DNA of 64,000 nucleotides from Aestuariibaculum sp. M13 (GTDB lineage Bacteria; Bacteroidota; Bacteroidia; Flavobacteriales; Flavobacteriaceae): NCBI RefSeq assembly GCF_024723255.1, contig NZ_JANIAC010000001.1, positions 1,131,548 to 1,195,547 of the forward strand, read 5' to 3'. Shown piece by piece: positions 45,165 to 54,290 of this stretch (position 1 is its first letter; each line of letters starts with the position of its first letter). The notes under the pieces were generated by a model. It saw only the letters and a program-made list of their open reading frames with translations, ran no database searches and was not told where the DNA came from. The position numbers and the translations under genes were made by a program.

Positions 45165-47047
45165 TTATTACAACTTTCGCAATAGTTTTTTCTTAAATAC
45201 TCATCTTCCAACAACTGAAAGGTAACACCACCCTTTTCAACCGCATTAAACAATTCGCAAAAACGCTGTTTATTCATGTTGGTAGCATTAAGCAATACCG
45301 TTCTGTAATCAGGATCTTTGGTTAAGTCGGGATCAACTAAAGTTAAATTCAAATAGTAAAACAATAAGTCTTCATCGATATCAATACTTCTTGCTTTTCG
45401 TTCTAACAATTCAACAGCTAAATCGGTATTCGCATAAAAACTAAAAAACTGCGCTAAACTCAAATAATCGTAATCTGAAAGTGGGAACTTTTTATAGTTA
45501 CCATTTATATACTGAACCGATTGATCCTTATTGGCATAATCTCTGGAACGCATATAATTTTCGGCTTTTATAATGTGATAATTAACCAACATTCGGGCAA
45601 TGAGTCCGCTACCGATGCCGTAATTTTTAAGTGCATTAATTTCATTTTTAAGTGATACCTCATCAATTTCAATAGCATTATAACGCCATAACTTAATCTT
45701 TACCGCCATAATATTATATTTAACACCAGCATCTTTTGGCACTAACTTTTCAAGCTTCTCCAATTCATCATAAACGGTTAAGGCTTCTCTAAAATCGTTC
45801 ATATATTTATAAGCCGAATTCTTATTAAAAATCTTCACAAACTTATCCTGAAGTGGGATCTCCATTTTATTTAAAATATCGGAAGACGTTTCTTTAGATC
45901 GTATTTTCTCGAAAATCGAATTTTGCAACTCCTCGACTTCAGTTAAATTATTAGCTGTAACTGCAGCATTAAACTTGGCTAATAATTGGTCGGCTGATGC
46001 TGTACTATACTTATCCTTTTTTTCCAACTCCAATTCAATAACCGCTTTCCTATGATTTTTCAAAATAGGTTCCATCTCTCTGGAAACCGCACCTTCAATC
46101 TTGGAACGCACTTCCTTTTTGGTAAGGTTCGACAAATAATCGTATTTGGTTCCTTTAATATCATTAAAAAACTCCACCCAGTTTTCTGAAGCCGTCACAT
46201 TTGTCTTTATTGTCGATTTTTGAAACGTTTGTAAAGCTGCCACAATACTATTGGCACGCAATTCCTGCAATTCAATATTACGTTGCGGAATGCCTTCAAT
46301 AGAAGAATAAGCTTTAATGTCGATGGTTTTTATATTAAAATCGGTTAATCGCAACGAGTCGTAAATTGGTTTTATATCGGCTTGAGAATAATTTGACTTA
46401 TTCTTTTGAAACGGGATAATAAACTTCATGGTTTTATTTCGTATGGAATACGCTTCACCTGTTTCCGATTCTATTTTTTTAGTGTCGTAAGTTAAATCGT
46501 CAAGATACATTCCCATATCCAGTAAATCCCAAGCGTAAGATTCCAAATCGTAAATCACATAATATTGACACAAGTTCTTATTGCTTAAAAACAAAATATT
46601 AAACTCCATCTCATCATTAAGCAAACCTTCAGGAATATTTCCAATAAAAACACTAAAACGATTTTCGCCAGAAGTCCTTAATCCACTTTTTAAAGCTTGT
46701 GCATAAACAGGTTTTAATAAAAAACCTCTTAATTGAGTATTTGCAATAGTTTCTTCAGCGCAAGCGTAACGATCCTTTACAACAATATCGACAGCTATAC
46801 CATCTCCTGAATTAACAAACAAGGTATTGAACCAATCGTTGTCGTTAACTTCAAAAAACAGCTTGGCGCCATCGCGTTTAACAGAGAACTTTACCTCTTT
46901 AGGCTTTTGTCTGAAAGCATCAAAACACGTTTTACATTTCTGATCTCTATCGGTACTTGGAAAAACAATGTCATAGGTATGTTGAGAGAAAACATTGAAA
47001 TATGATAATAGCAATAATGATAGAAGGAGGAGGGATTTTCCTTTCAT
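45161..47047 (-). CDS. Large periplasmic protein with internal OmpA-like segment
   Basis: A 628-residue exported protein with signal peptide (SLLLLSLLLLSYFNVFSQ). Residues ~25-200 are beta-rich with paired cysteines (KCKTC, and CAEE). A segment at ~235-345 follows the OmpA-like pattern (IKAYSSIEGIPQRNIELQELRANSIVAAL, then a stretch ending KNHRKAVIELELEKK), suggesting peptidoglycan contact. The C-terminal half is helical and TPR-like (ALTVYDELEKLEKL, DYLSLAQFFSFYANTDLA). It ends with CESCNN. Such a mid-protein OmpA-like part is unusual. I do not recognise the family, and its function is unknown. Confidence 0.7.
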   Translation of the reverse strand: MKGKSLLLLSLLLLSYFNVFSQHTYDIVFPSTDRDQKCKTCFDAFRQKPKEVKFSVKRDGAKLFFEVNDNDWFNTLFVNSGDGIAVDIVVKDRYACAEETIANTQLRGFLLKPVYAQALKSGLRTSGENRFSVFIGNIPEGLLNDEMEFNILFLSNKNLCQYYVIYDLESYAWDLLDMGMYLDDLTYDTKKIESETGEAYSIRNKTMKFIIPFQKNKSNYSQADIKPIYDSLRLTDFNIKTIDIKAYSSIEGIPQRNIELQELRANSIVAALQTFQKSTIKTNVTASENWVEFFNDIKGTKYDYLSNLTKKEVRSKIEGAVSREMEPILKNHRKAVIELELEKKDKYSTASADQLLAKFNAAVTANNLTEVEELQNSIFEKIRSKETSSDILNKMEIPLQDKFVKIFNKNSAYKYMNDFREALTVYDELEKLEKLVPKDAGVKYNIMAVKIKLWRYNAIEIDEVSLKNEINALKNYGIGSGLIARMLVNYHIIKAENYMRSRDYANKDQSVQYINGNYKKFPLSDYDYLSLAQFFSFYANTDLAVELLERKARSIDIDEDLLFYYLNLTLVDPDLTKDPDYRTVLLNATNMNKQRFCELFNAVEKGGVTFQLLEDEYLRKNYCESCNN

Positions 47048-47138
47048 TTAGTTGAGAGATTTTAAAATTGGATTAATTAATTTATAAAGTTAAAAAACTC
47101 TATAACTTTTTAAATAAGTAGATATACGTATTTTTTGC

Positions 47139-47765
47139 TTATTTATTGTTTTTAGGGAAAGCTTTTTTATTAAAAACAATAAGCATGATAAAACCCGTAC
47201 TTATGGCCACATCGGCAATATTGAATACAGGTTCGAAGAAATTAAAACGTTTTCCTCCTGAAATTGGAAACCATTCGGGTAAATCGACCGAAAACAGAGG
47301 AAAATAAAGCATATCGACTACTTTTCCGTGTAAAAGTGAATCGTAACCGCCGGCTTCGGGTAAAAACTGTGCTACCTGATTAAAACTATCATCAAACAAA
47401 ACTCCATAAAATACCGAATCTAAAATATTTCCTAAAGCACCAGCGAAGATTAGTGCTATGGCCAAAATTAAAATTTTAGATCCTTGCTTTTTAGTTGCAT
47501 CGTATAGCCAATAACCAATACCAAAAATGGCAACTATTCTAAAAACGGTTAACGCTATTTTTGCAGTCCGTTCTGAAATAAAGGAAGTAAAGTCACTAAT
47601 TTTTGTACCCCAGGCCATCCCGTCGTTCTCAATAAAATAGATTTGAAACCAACTAAAAATCTCAATATTCTCCTGTAATTTAAAATGTGTTTTAATATAA
47701 ATTTTGCTTACCTGATCGACAAGCAAAATAATGAAGATTAAGACTATTGATTTTTTTAAGGACAT
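47139..47765 (-). CDS. lspA: Lipoprotein signal peptidase
   Basis: Inner-membrane aspartic protease (signal peptidase II) that trims prolipoproteins, of which this window encodes many. The 208-residue protein has four membrane helices and the two catalytic-aspartate motifs GNILDSVFYG and FNIADVAIS. It is longer than the ~165-residue E. coli enzyme because of an inserted loop (VFYGVLFDDSFNQVAQFLPEAGGYD), usual in Bacteroidota. It lies downstream of the DksA-like gene, behind a terminator. Confidence 0.95.
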   Translation of the reverse strand: MSLKKSIVLIFIILLVDQVSKIYIKTHFKLQENIEIFSWFQIYFIENDGMAWGTKISDFTSFISERTAKIALTVFRIVAIFGIGYWLYDATKKQGSKILILAIALIFAGALGNILDSVFYGVLFDDSFNQVAQFLPEAGGYDSLLHGKVVDMLYFPLFSVDLPEWFPISGGKRFNFFEPVFNIADVAISTGFIMLIVFNKKAFPKNNK

Positions 47766-47801
47766 AAATAGTTTAGCTGTAACTTAAAGAGGTGTCTTTA
47801 T

Positions 47802-47835
47802 AAAAGAAAACGCCCCGATAATTAAACCGAGACGT
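47802..47835 (-). terminator. Terminator between DksA-like gene and lspA
   Basis: On the minus strand AACGTCTCG pairs with CGGGGCGTT using two G-U pairs, followed by TTTTCTTTT. It ends 37 bases before the lspA start, so lspA may be only partly coupled to the ileS transcript. Confidence 0.7.
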
Positions 47836-47856
47836 TAATATTGTATACGTTAAGAT

Positions 47857-48240
47857 TTATTGTTGCATATTTTTGGCCTCGATACTTAAGGTCGCATGAG
47901 GGACTAATTTTAAACGCTCTTTATTAATTAACTTACCAGTAACACGACATACCCCGTATGTTTTGTTTTCAATTCTAATAAGCGCATTTTTTAAGTCGCG
48001 AATAAATTTTTCCTGACGAATTGCTAAAGCCGAATTCGACTCTTTACTCATTACTTCACTACCTTCATCAAAAGCCTTAAAAGTAGGTGACGTATCTTCG
48101 GTACCATTGGTATGGTCGTTCATATACGCACTTTTAATAAGCTCCAAATCGTGCTGTGCTTTAACAATTTTCTCTTGAATAAGTTCTTTGAACTCCGCTA
48201 AATCCTTGTCAGAATATCTAACATTTAAATCTAAACTCAT
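47857..48240 (-). CDS. DksA/TraR-family regulator lacking the zinc finger
   Basis: A 127-residue DksA-like protein: an N-terminal coiled-coil (KELIQEKIVKAQHDLELIKS), the DEGSEVMSKE segment, and the C-terminal segment YGVCRVTGKLINKERLKLVPHATL. DksA normally binds zinc with C-x2-C and a second C-x2-C. Here only one Cys remains (GVCRVTG, and PHATL where the second pair should be), so the finger cannot form as usual. It lies 4 bases behind ileS and is cotranscribed. It may act on RNA polymerase in a ppGpp-related way, but this is inferred from the family. Confidence 0.88.
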   Translation of the reverse strand: MSLDLNVRYSDKDLAEFKELIQEKIVKAQHDLELIKSAYMNDHTNGTEDTSPTFKAFDEGSEVMSKESNSALAIRQEKFIRDLKNALIRIENKTYGVCRVTGKLINKERLKLVPHATLSIEAKNMQQ

Positions 48241-48244
48241 AACT

Positions 48245-51200
48245 TTAATGCTTTTGTATAAACAATTTGGTATTTACATCATCAAACACAACATCTATAC
48301 CATTTTCTAATTCATCAATTATCTCGAGTTCATTCGCTAATGTTTCAGCTTTAATATATGCCATATTCGCACCTACAGCATTAGCAACTTGCTCGTCATT
48401 CTGAAGGATTACGTCTATTCTGTCGGTAAGCTCGAAGCCTGAATCTTTTCTTAAGTTTTGAATACGATTAATAAGCTCTCTCGCAATACCTTCTTTTCTT
48501 AAGTCGTCGGTTATGGCAACATCCAGTGCAACTGTTAAAGCCCCTTCATTTGCTACTAACCATCCTTCAATATCCTGAGATGTTATCTCTACATCTCCAC
48601 GCTCTAAAGTAATACTTTTTCCATTGATATCTACGTCTAAAATACCATTTTGCTCGATTTTTTTGATATCATCGGCAGTAAAGTTATTAACTAACTGAGC
48701 CACAGCTTTCATGTCTTTCCCAAATCTTGGACCTAACACTTTAAAGTTTGGTTTTATATTTTTTACTAGAATATCTGATGCATCTTCTAAAACTTCAATC
48801 TCTTTAACGTTAACCTCAGACTTTATAAGGTCTGCCACTGCTAAAATCTCATTTTTCTGAGTTTCGCTGTCGATAGGAATCATGATTTTTTGAAGCGGTT
48901 GACGCACTTTTATCTTCTCTTTAGCTCTTAGCGAAAGCACTAAAGATGAGATAGTTTGAGCACTTTCCATCTTTCTTTCTAATGACTTATCAACAAACGA
49001 TTCGTCGTATTTCGGGAAATCAGCTAAGTGAACACTGTCAAATTCTTCCTTCTTGGTTACAGAATTTAAATCTAAATACAAACGATCCATAAAGAAAGGC
49101 GCAATTGGCGCACCCAACTTAGCAATGGTTACCATACAGGTATATAACGTTTGATACGCCGAAATCTTATCTTTTTCGTAATCACCTTTCCAGAAACGTC
49201 TTCTGCTTAAACGCACAAACCAGTTACTTACGTAATCCTGAGTGAAATCTGAAATGGCACGCGCGGCTCTGGTTGGTTCGTATTCTGCGTAAAATTCGTC
49301 AACTTTCTTGATTAACGTATGTAATTCTGAAAGAATCCAACGGTCTATTTCCGGACGTTCTTCTAACGGGATATCGGCTTCAGCGTATGTGAAGTTATCC
49401 AGATTTGTATATAATGTGAAGAACGAATACGTGTTATATAATGTTCCGAAGAATTTACGTTTTACTTCCTCTACACCTTCTAAATCGAATTTTAAGTTAT
49501 CCCAAGGATTCGCATTACTAATCATGTACCAACGCGTCGCATCGGCACCGTAATTTCCTAAGGTTTCAAACGGATCGACAGCATTACCAAGACGTTTCGA
49601 CATTTTTTGTCCGTTCTTATCTAATACCAGTCCGTTCGACACAACGTTTTTATAAGCTACAGAATCAAAAACCATAGTTCCAATAGCGTGAAGTGTATAG
49701 AACCAACCACGGGTCTGGTCTACCCCTTCAGCAATGAAATCTGCAGGATAAGATGCTCCGTTGTCTATTAACTCTTTGTTTTCAAATGGATAATGCCACT
49801 GCGCATAAGGCATCGCACCAGAATCGAACCATACATCAATAAGGTCGCTTTCGCGGAACATTTTCTGTCCTGATGAAGAAACTAGAACAATTTCATCAAT
49901 GATATTTTTATGTAAATCGATTTGCGCGTAGTTTTCTTCAGAATTATTTCCAACTTCAAAGTTCTGGAAAATATCTTCAGTCATTACACCGGCTTCAACG
50001 GCTTTAGCCATCTCGGCTTTTAACTCTTCTACAGATCCGATGCAGATTTCCTCTTTACCATCTTCTGTTCTCCAGATTGGTAATGGAATACCCCAGTAAC
50101 GTGAACGTGATAGGTTCCAGTCGTTCGCATTTGCCAACCAGTTCCCAAAACGACCTGTTCCTGTTGCTTTTGGTTTCCAGTTTATGGTTTCGTTAAGCTC
50201 GAACATGCGTTCTTTAACATCGGTAACTTTAATAAACCAAGAATCTAATGGGTAATAAAGAATTGGTTTATCGGTTCTCCAACAGTTCGGGTAACTGTGT
50301 TTATATTTTTCAACCTTAAAGGCTTTATTTTCTGTTTTTAACTGAATAGCGATTTCTACGTCAACCGATTTTTCTGGTTCTTCACCATCAGCATAGTACT
50401 CATTCTTCACGTATTTACCAGCATACTCACCCATTTCTGGTCTGAATTTACCTTGTAAATCTACTAACGGCACTAAGTTTCCGTTTTCATCTTTCACTAA
50501 CATAGGTGGTACTTCCGGTGTAGCTTGTTTTGCTACCAAGGCATCATCGGCACCAAAAGTAGGTGCTGTATGTACGATACCTGTTCCGTCTTCGGTAGTT
50601 ACGAAATCCCCAGAAATAACTCTAAACGCATTTTCAGGATTGTCGTTTGGTAACGCATATGGTAATAATTGCTCGTAAGTAATTCCTACTAAATCACTAC
50701 CAACAAACTCCTTAACGATGTAGTATGGTATTTTTTTATCACCTTCTTTGTAAGCTGCAACTTCAGACTGATCCTCAACTTGTTTGAATTTTCCAGCAAA
50801 CTGATAGCTTACTAATTTTTTAGCTAACACTACTTTAACCGGCTCGAAAGTATACTGGTTGAAAGTTTCAACTAAAACGTAGTCAATTTTTGGCCCAACG
50901 GTTAATGCCGTGTTACTTGGTAAGGTCCAAGGTGTAGTCGTCCAGGCTAGGAAATGAATATCGCCTTCATTTTGTAAAAACTCAGGTAACGATTCTTGTT
51001 TCGTTTTAAACTGTGCAACAATTGTCGTATCGGTAACATCCTGATAGGTTCCCGGCTGATTCAACTCATGCGAACTTAATCCGGTACCCGCTTTTGGAGA
51101 ATACGGCTGAATGGTATACCCTTTGTATAACAGGTTTTTAGAGTAAATCTGTTTTAGTAACCACCAAACAGATTCCATGTATTTTGGTTTGTAGGTAATG

Positions 51201-51664
51201 TATGGATCTTCCATATCTACCCAATACCCCATTTTTTCTGTTAAGTCATTCCAAATATCAGTGTAACGCATTACTGCTTTACGACATGCTTCGTTATATT
51301 CTTCAACAGAAATAGTCTTACCAATATCTTCTTTAGTAATTCCTAATTCCTTTTCAACACCAAGCTCGACTGGAAGACCATGTGTATCCCAACCTGCTTT
51401 ACGTTTTACCTGATATCCTTTTTGTGTTTTATAACGACAGAAAATATCTTTAATGGCACGCGCCATAACGTGGTGTATTCCTGGAAGACCGTTTGCTGAA
51501 GGTGGTCCTTCAAAAAACACAAACGATTCGTTGTTTTCTCTTGTAGAAACACTCTTTTCAAAAATATTGTTTTCCTGCCAATAGTTAAGAATTTCTTCTG
51601 CTACTTTTGGCAAGTCAAGACCTTTATATTCAGGGAATTTAGAACTCATTTTATCAATTTTCAT
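48245..51664 (-). CDS. ileS: Isoleucyl-tRNA synthetase (long, eukaryote-like type)
   Basis: Charges tRNA-Ile and edits valine. At 1139 residues it is longer than the E. coli enzyme (~938) and resembles the second, eukaryote-like ileS group, which includes mupirocin-tolerant forms; tolerance itself is not shown. The HIGH-like motif is GIHH (62-65) and the KMSKR motif (DKNGQKMSKRLGN) is near residue 685. The CP1 editing domain lies between them and contains WTTTPWTLPSNTAL and the GTGIVHTAP motif. Starting at the inner ATG 51649 (MSSKFPEYKG) is equally likely. Confidence 0.97.
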   Translation of the reverse strand: MKIDKMSSKFPEYKGLDLPKVAEEILNYWQENNIFEKSVSTRENNESFVFFEGPPSANGLPGIHHVMARAIKDIFCRYKTQKGYQVKRKAGWDTHGLPVELGVEKELGITKEDIGKTISVEEYNEACRKAVMRYTDIWNDLTEKMGYWVDMEDPYITYKPKYMESVWWLLKQIYSKNLLYKGYTIQPYSPKAGTGLSSHELNQPGTYQDVTDTTIVAQFKTKQESLPEFLQNEGDIHFLAWTTTPWTLPSNTALTVGPKIDYVLVETFNQYTFEPVKVVLAKKLVSYQFAGKFKQVEDQSEVAAYKEGDKKIPYYIVKEFVGSDLVGITYEQLLPYALPNDNPENAFRVISGDFVTTEDGTGIVHTAPTFGADDALVAKQATPEVPPMLVKDENGNLVPLVDLQGKFRPEMGEYAGKYVKNEYYADGEEPEKSVDVEIAIQLKTENKAFKVEKYKHSYPNCWRTDKPILYYPLDSWFIKVTDVKERMFELNETINWKPKATGTGRFGNWLANANDWNLSRSRYWGIPLPIWRTEDGKEEICIGSVEELKAEMAKAVEAGVMTEDIFQNFEVGNNSEENYAQIDLHKNIIDEIVLVSSSGQKMFRESDLIDVWFDSGAMPYAQWHYPFENKELIDNGASYPADFIAEGVDQTRGWFYTLHAIGTMVFDSVAYKNVVSNGLVLDKNGQKMSKRLGNAVDPFETLGNYGADATRWYMISNANPWDNLKFDLEGVEEVKRKFFGTLYNTYSFFTLYTNLDNFTYAEADIPLEERPEIDRWILSELHTLIKKVDEFYAEYEPTRAARAISDFTQDYVSNWFVRLSRRRFWKGDYEKDKISAYQTLYTCMVTIAKLGAPIAPFFMDRLYLDLNSVTKKEEFDSVHLADFPKYDESFVDKSLERKMESAQTISSLVLSLRAKEKIKVRQPLQKIMIPIDSETQKNEILAVADLIKSEVNVKEIEVLEDASDILVKNIKPNFKVLGPRFGKDMKAVAQLVNNFTADDIKKIEQNGILDVDINGKSITLERGDVEITSQDIEGWLVANEGALTVALDVAITDDLRKEGIARELINRIQNLRKDSGFELTDRIDVILQNDEQVANAVGANMAYIKAETLANELEIIDELENGIDVVFDDVNTKLFIQKH

Positions 51665-51720
51665 TTCGAGGTGCGAAATTAAGGAATTTTGACAAAATAG
51701 TCGTGCCGATTAGAAGTAAA

Positions 51721-53079
51721 TTAAACAATAAAACCTACCAGATCCTCAATTTTTGATATCATTTGAATTTTTATCGCCGTATTCTTAAGAGAAATCTTAT
51801 TGTATTTCGATACAAAAATGGTTGAAAATCCTAATTTTTCGGCCTCTAAAATGCGTTGTTCCACACGTTGTACCGGACGAATTTCTCCCGACAAACCGAC
51901 CTCGGCTGCAAAACAAAAATCCTTTTCCAGAGCCACATCTTCGTTTGATGATAAAATGGATGCAACCACCGCCAAATCAATTGCTGGATCATCTACTGTA
52001 ATACCTCCGGTGATGTTTAAAAAGACGTCTTTTGCTCCAAGTCTGAACCCAGCTCGTTTTTCTAAAACTGCCAGTAACATATTCAATCGTTTCGCATTAA
52101 ATCCCGTTGCACTACGCTGTGGCGTACCATAAACAGCGGTACTTACCAACGCCTGAACTTCAATCATTAACGGGCGCATACCCTCTAAAGTGGCAGCGAC
52201 TGCATTACCTGAAAGTTCTTCATCTTTTTTAGAAATAAGAATTTCGGAAGGATTAGTAACCTCACGTAAACCAGAACCCTGCATTTCGTAAATTCCGAGT
52301 TCGTTGGTTGACCCAAACCGGTTTTTATTTGCTCTTAATATTCTGAAAATATGATTTCTGTCGCCTTCAAACTGAAGCACTGTATCAACCATGTGTTCCA
52401 AAATTTTTGGTCCTGCGATATTGCCATCTTTCGTGATGTGACCAATTAAAATAACAGGCGTTGCCGTTTCTTTTGCAAATTTTATCAGCTCAGTAGTACA
52501 TTCTTTAATTTGAGAAATACTTCCTGAAGACGATTCTATATAATCACTGTGCAAGGTTTGAATAGAATCGACAATCACCACATCGGGCTCTAAAGCTTCA
52601 ATCTGCTTAAAGATATTCTGCGTTTTGGTCTCCGTTAAAATGTAGCAATTATTGTTATTCGGATTAATACGCTCGGCACGCATTTTAATTTGCTTCTGAC
52701 TCTCTTCACCAGAAACATAAAGGGTTTTATAAGGTAATTTCAATGAAATTTGAAGCAGCAACGTACTCTTTCCAATACCAGGCTCTCCCCCTAAGAGTGT
52801 TAACGACCCAGGAACTAAACCTCCTCCAAGCACACGATTAAACTCCCCGTCAGTGGTATCTAATCGAGGTTCTTTTGACACATCAATATCTTTGACACGT
52901 AAAGGGACCGCAGCCTTTTTAACCGAAGAAGTCGGCGATTTCCAGTCACTTTTTTCAGGTGTTTGAATAACCTCTTCAACTATTGTATTCCACTCTTTAC
53001 ACGCATTACATTGCCCCTGCCACTTAGCATATTGTGAGCCACAACTCTGACAAAAAAACGTTGTTTTAACTTTCACCAT
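51721..53079 (-). CDS. radA: DNA repair protein RadA
   Basis: RecA-like DnaB-type branch-migration helicase used in recombination. The 452-residue protein has the N-terminal C4 zinc finger (Cys10, Cys13, Cys24, Cys27: CQSCG..CNACKEW), Walker A GGEPGIGKST (97-106), the RadA-specific KNRFG loop (RANKNRFGSTNE), and a C-terminal Lon-like domain (GITVDDPAIDLAVVASILSS). The start is tied to the upstream gene by a TAATG overlap, so the two are translated together. Confidence 0.97.
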   Translation of the reverse strand: MVKVKTTFFCQSCGSQYAKWQGQCNACKEWNTIVEEVIQTPEKSDWKSPTSSVKKAAVPLRVKDIDVSKEPRLDTTDGEFNRVLGGGLVPGSLTLLGGEPGIGKSTLLLQISLKLPYKTLYVSGEESQKQIKMRAERINPNNNNCYILTETKTQNIFKQIEALEPDVVIVDSIQTLHSDYIESSSGSISQIKECTTELIKFAKETATPVILIGHITKDGNIAGPKILEHMVDTVLQFEGDRNHIFRILRANKNRFGSTNELGIYEMQGSGLREVTNPSEILISKKDEELSGNAVAATLEGMRPLMIEVQALVSTAVYGTPQRSATGFNAKRLNMLLAVLEKRAGFRLGAKDVFLNITGGITVDDPAIDLAVVASILSSNEDVALEKDFCFAAEVGLSGEIRPVQRVEQRILEAEKLGFSTIFVSKYNKISLKNTAIKIQMISKIEDLVGFIV

Positions 53080-54227
53080 TAATATCCAAAATCTGCTTTA
53101 ATTGCCTCTGCTTTTTCTACCATTAAATCTTTAGTAATCCCTCCTATTTCGTCCAAAATATAAGCAGACTGATAGGTTTTCATTGCTTTTTTAGCATCAC
53201 CTGTTTCTTCATAAAAACGAGCTAAATAGTAGTTTCCTAACAACGTATCAGGATAGGCATCGCGCGCCAAATCCCCTAATCTTTCAAAATCTTCAAAAGT
53301 TTCCTTCTTTTCTATTGCTGCAGCAATAGCTCTAAAATCGTTTACTAAAATTGGCTTTTTTATTCCGAATAAATCATAAATCGACTGATATTTTGCTTCT
53401 AAATAAGCCACCGGAGAATCCTCTAACTTTAATATAACATCCTGATATTCCTGTTTACTAATTGGCTTATACACACTAAAAATAGTTTCAATCGCATTTG
53501 GTAAGGCATGTGCCGGAGCCGAATAATGTGAAGGCCCTTCAAACCCCTGATATTTATAAACGACGTTTTTATTATTCACTGTAGACATGTCTTGATTTAA
53601 CACCTTAGCCATCTCTTTTACAGAACCTATATCGTTATTGGTATACGACAAATAATAAAATATTTTTGAAGCTGTTTTGCTCAACTGCCCTGGTAAATAC
53701 TTAATCATACCCGGAGCTAAAACCGGACTCATGGCAATATACCCTTGGAATATTGGTTGTGGTTTCAATAAAAAGTAATTAATAAAATTAGCCGTTTCCC
53801 CATGACCTACAGCCACTTTAAAATTACCTATTTTGTACTTATTCTGAATATAAGGAATTAACTCCATGCCTACGAATTCAAAGAAACTTGCTCCAGATTC
53901 TATGGGTAATGAATTTTGCTCGGAATACAGGCAATCATCATAACGTTTACCATACTGATTAACACCTACAACAATAGCTTCCGGCATATCTTCCCAATAC
54001 GAGTAATAATCTGTATTTCCAACTACGGCTTCAAACAAATAATCACCATCAAAAACGATAAACAGCGGATAGGTTTTATTTTTATCACTTCCGTAACCAC
54101 GAGGTAACTGAATTTTAATTTCACGGGTATCGCCTAATCTTGACGATTCAATTTTCTCGAATTTTACCTGAGCCTGCGTAACATTTAATGAAACTAACAG
54201 TACTAAAACAGAAAGTATACATTTCAT
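53079..54227 (-). CDS. Exported alpha/beta-hydrolase-fold protein lacking the catalytic serine, with C-terminal TPR-like part
   Basis: A 382-residue exported protein (signal MKCILSVLVLLVSLNVTQAQ). It follows the putative-esterase (enterochelin esterase-like) fold: KTYPLFIVFDGDYLFE, VVGVNQYG.R..D and a helix leading to the nucleophile elbow. Where AGHSFGG is expected it has VGHGETANF (Gly143 in place of Ser), so a Ser hydrolase mechanism is ruled out as read. Residues ~310-382 look TPR-like (LLGNYYLARFYEETGDAKKAMKTY). It shares a TAATG junction with radA. It may be a binding protein rather than an enzyme. Confidence 0.8.
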   Translation of the reverse strand: MKCILSVLVLLVSLNVTQAQVKFEKIESSRLGDTREIKIQLPRGYGSDKNKTYPLFIVFDGDYLFEAVVGNTDYYSYWEDMPEAIVVGVNQYGKRYDDCLYSEQNSLPIESGASFFEFVGMELIPYIQNKYKIGNFKVAVGHGETANFINYFLLKPQPIFQGYIAMSPVLAPGMIKYLPGQLSKTASKIFYYLSYTNNDIGSVKEMAKVLNQDMSTVNNKNVVYKYQGFEGPSHYSAPAHALPNAIETIFSVYKPISKQEYQDVILKLEDSPVAYLEAKYQSIYDLFGIKKPILVNDFRAIAAAIEKKETFEDFERLGDLARDAYPDTLLGNYYLARFYEETGDAKKAMKTYQSAYILDEIGGITKDLMVEKAEAIKADFGY

Positions 54228-54290
54228 GATAAAAAATGATTTGAGATTTATTAGGGCAAGTTATGAAATAAACTACAACTAAAAAACGAG

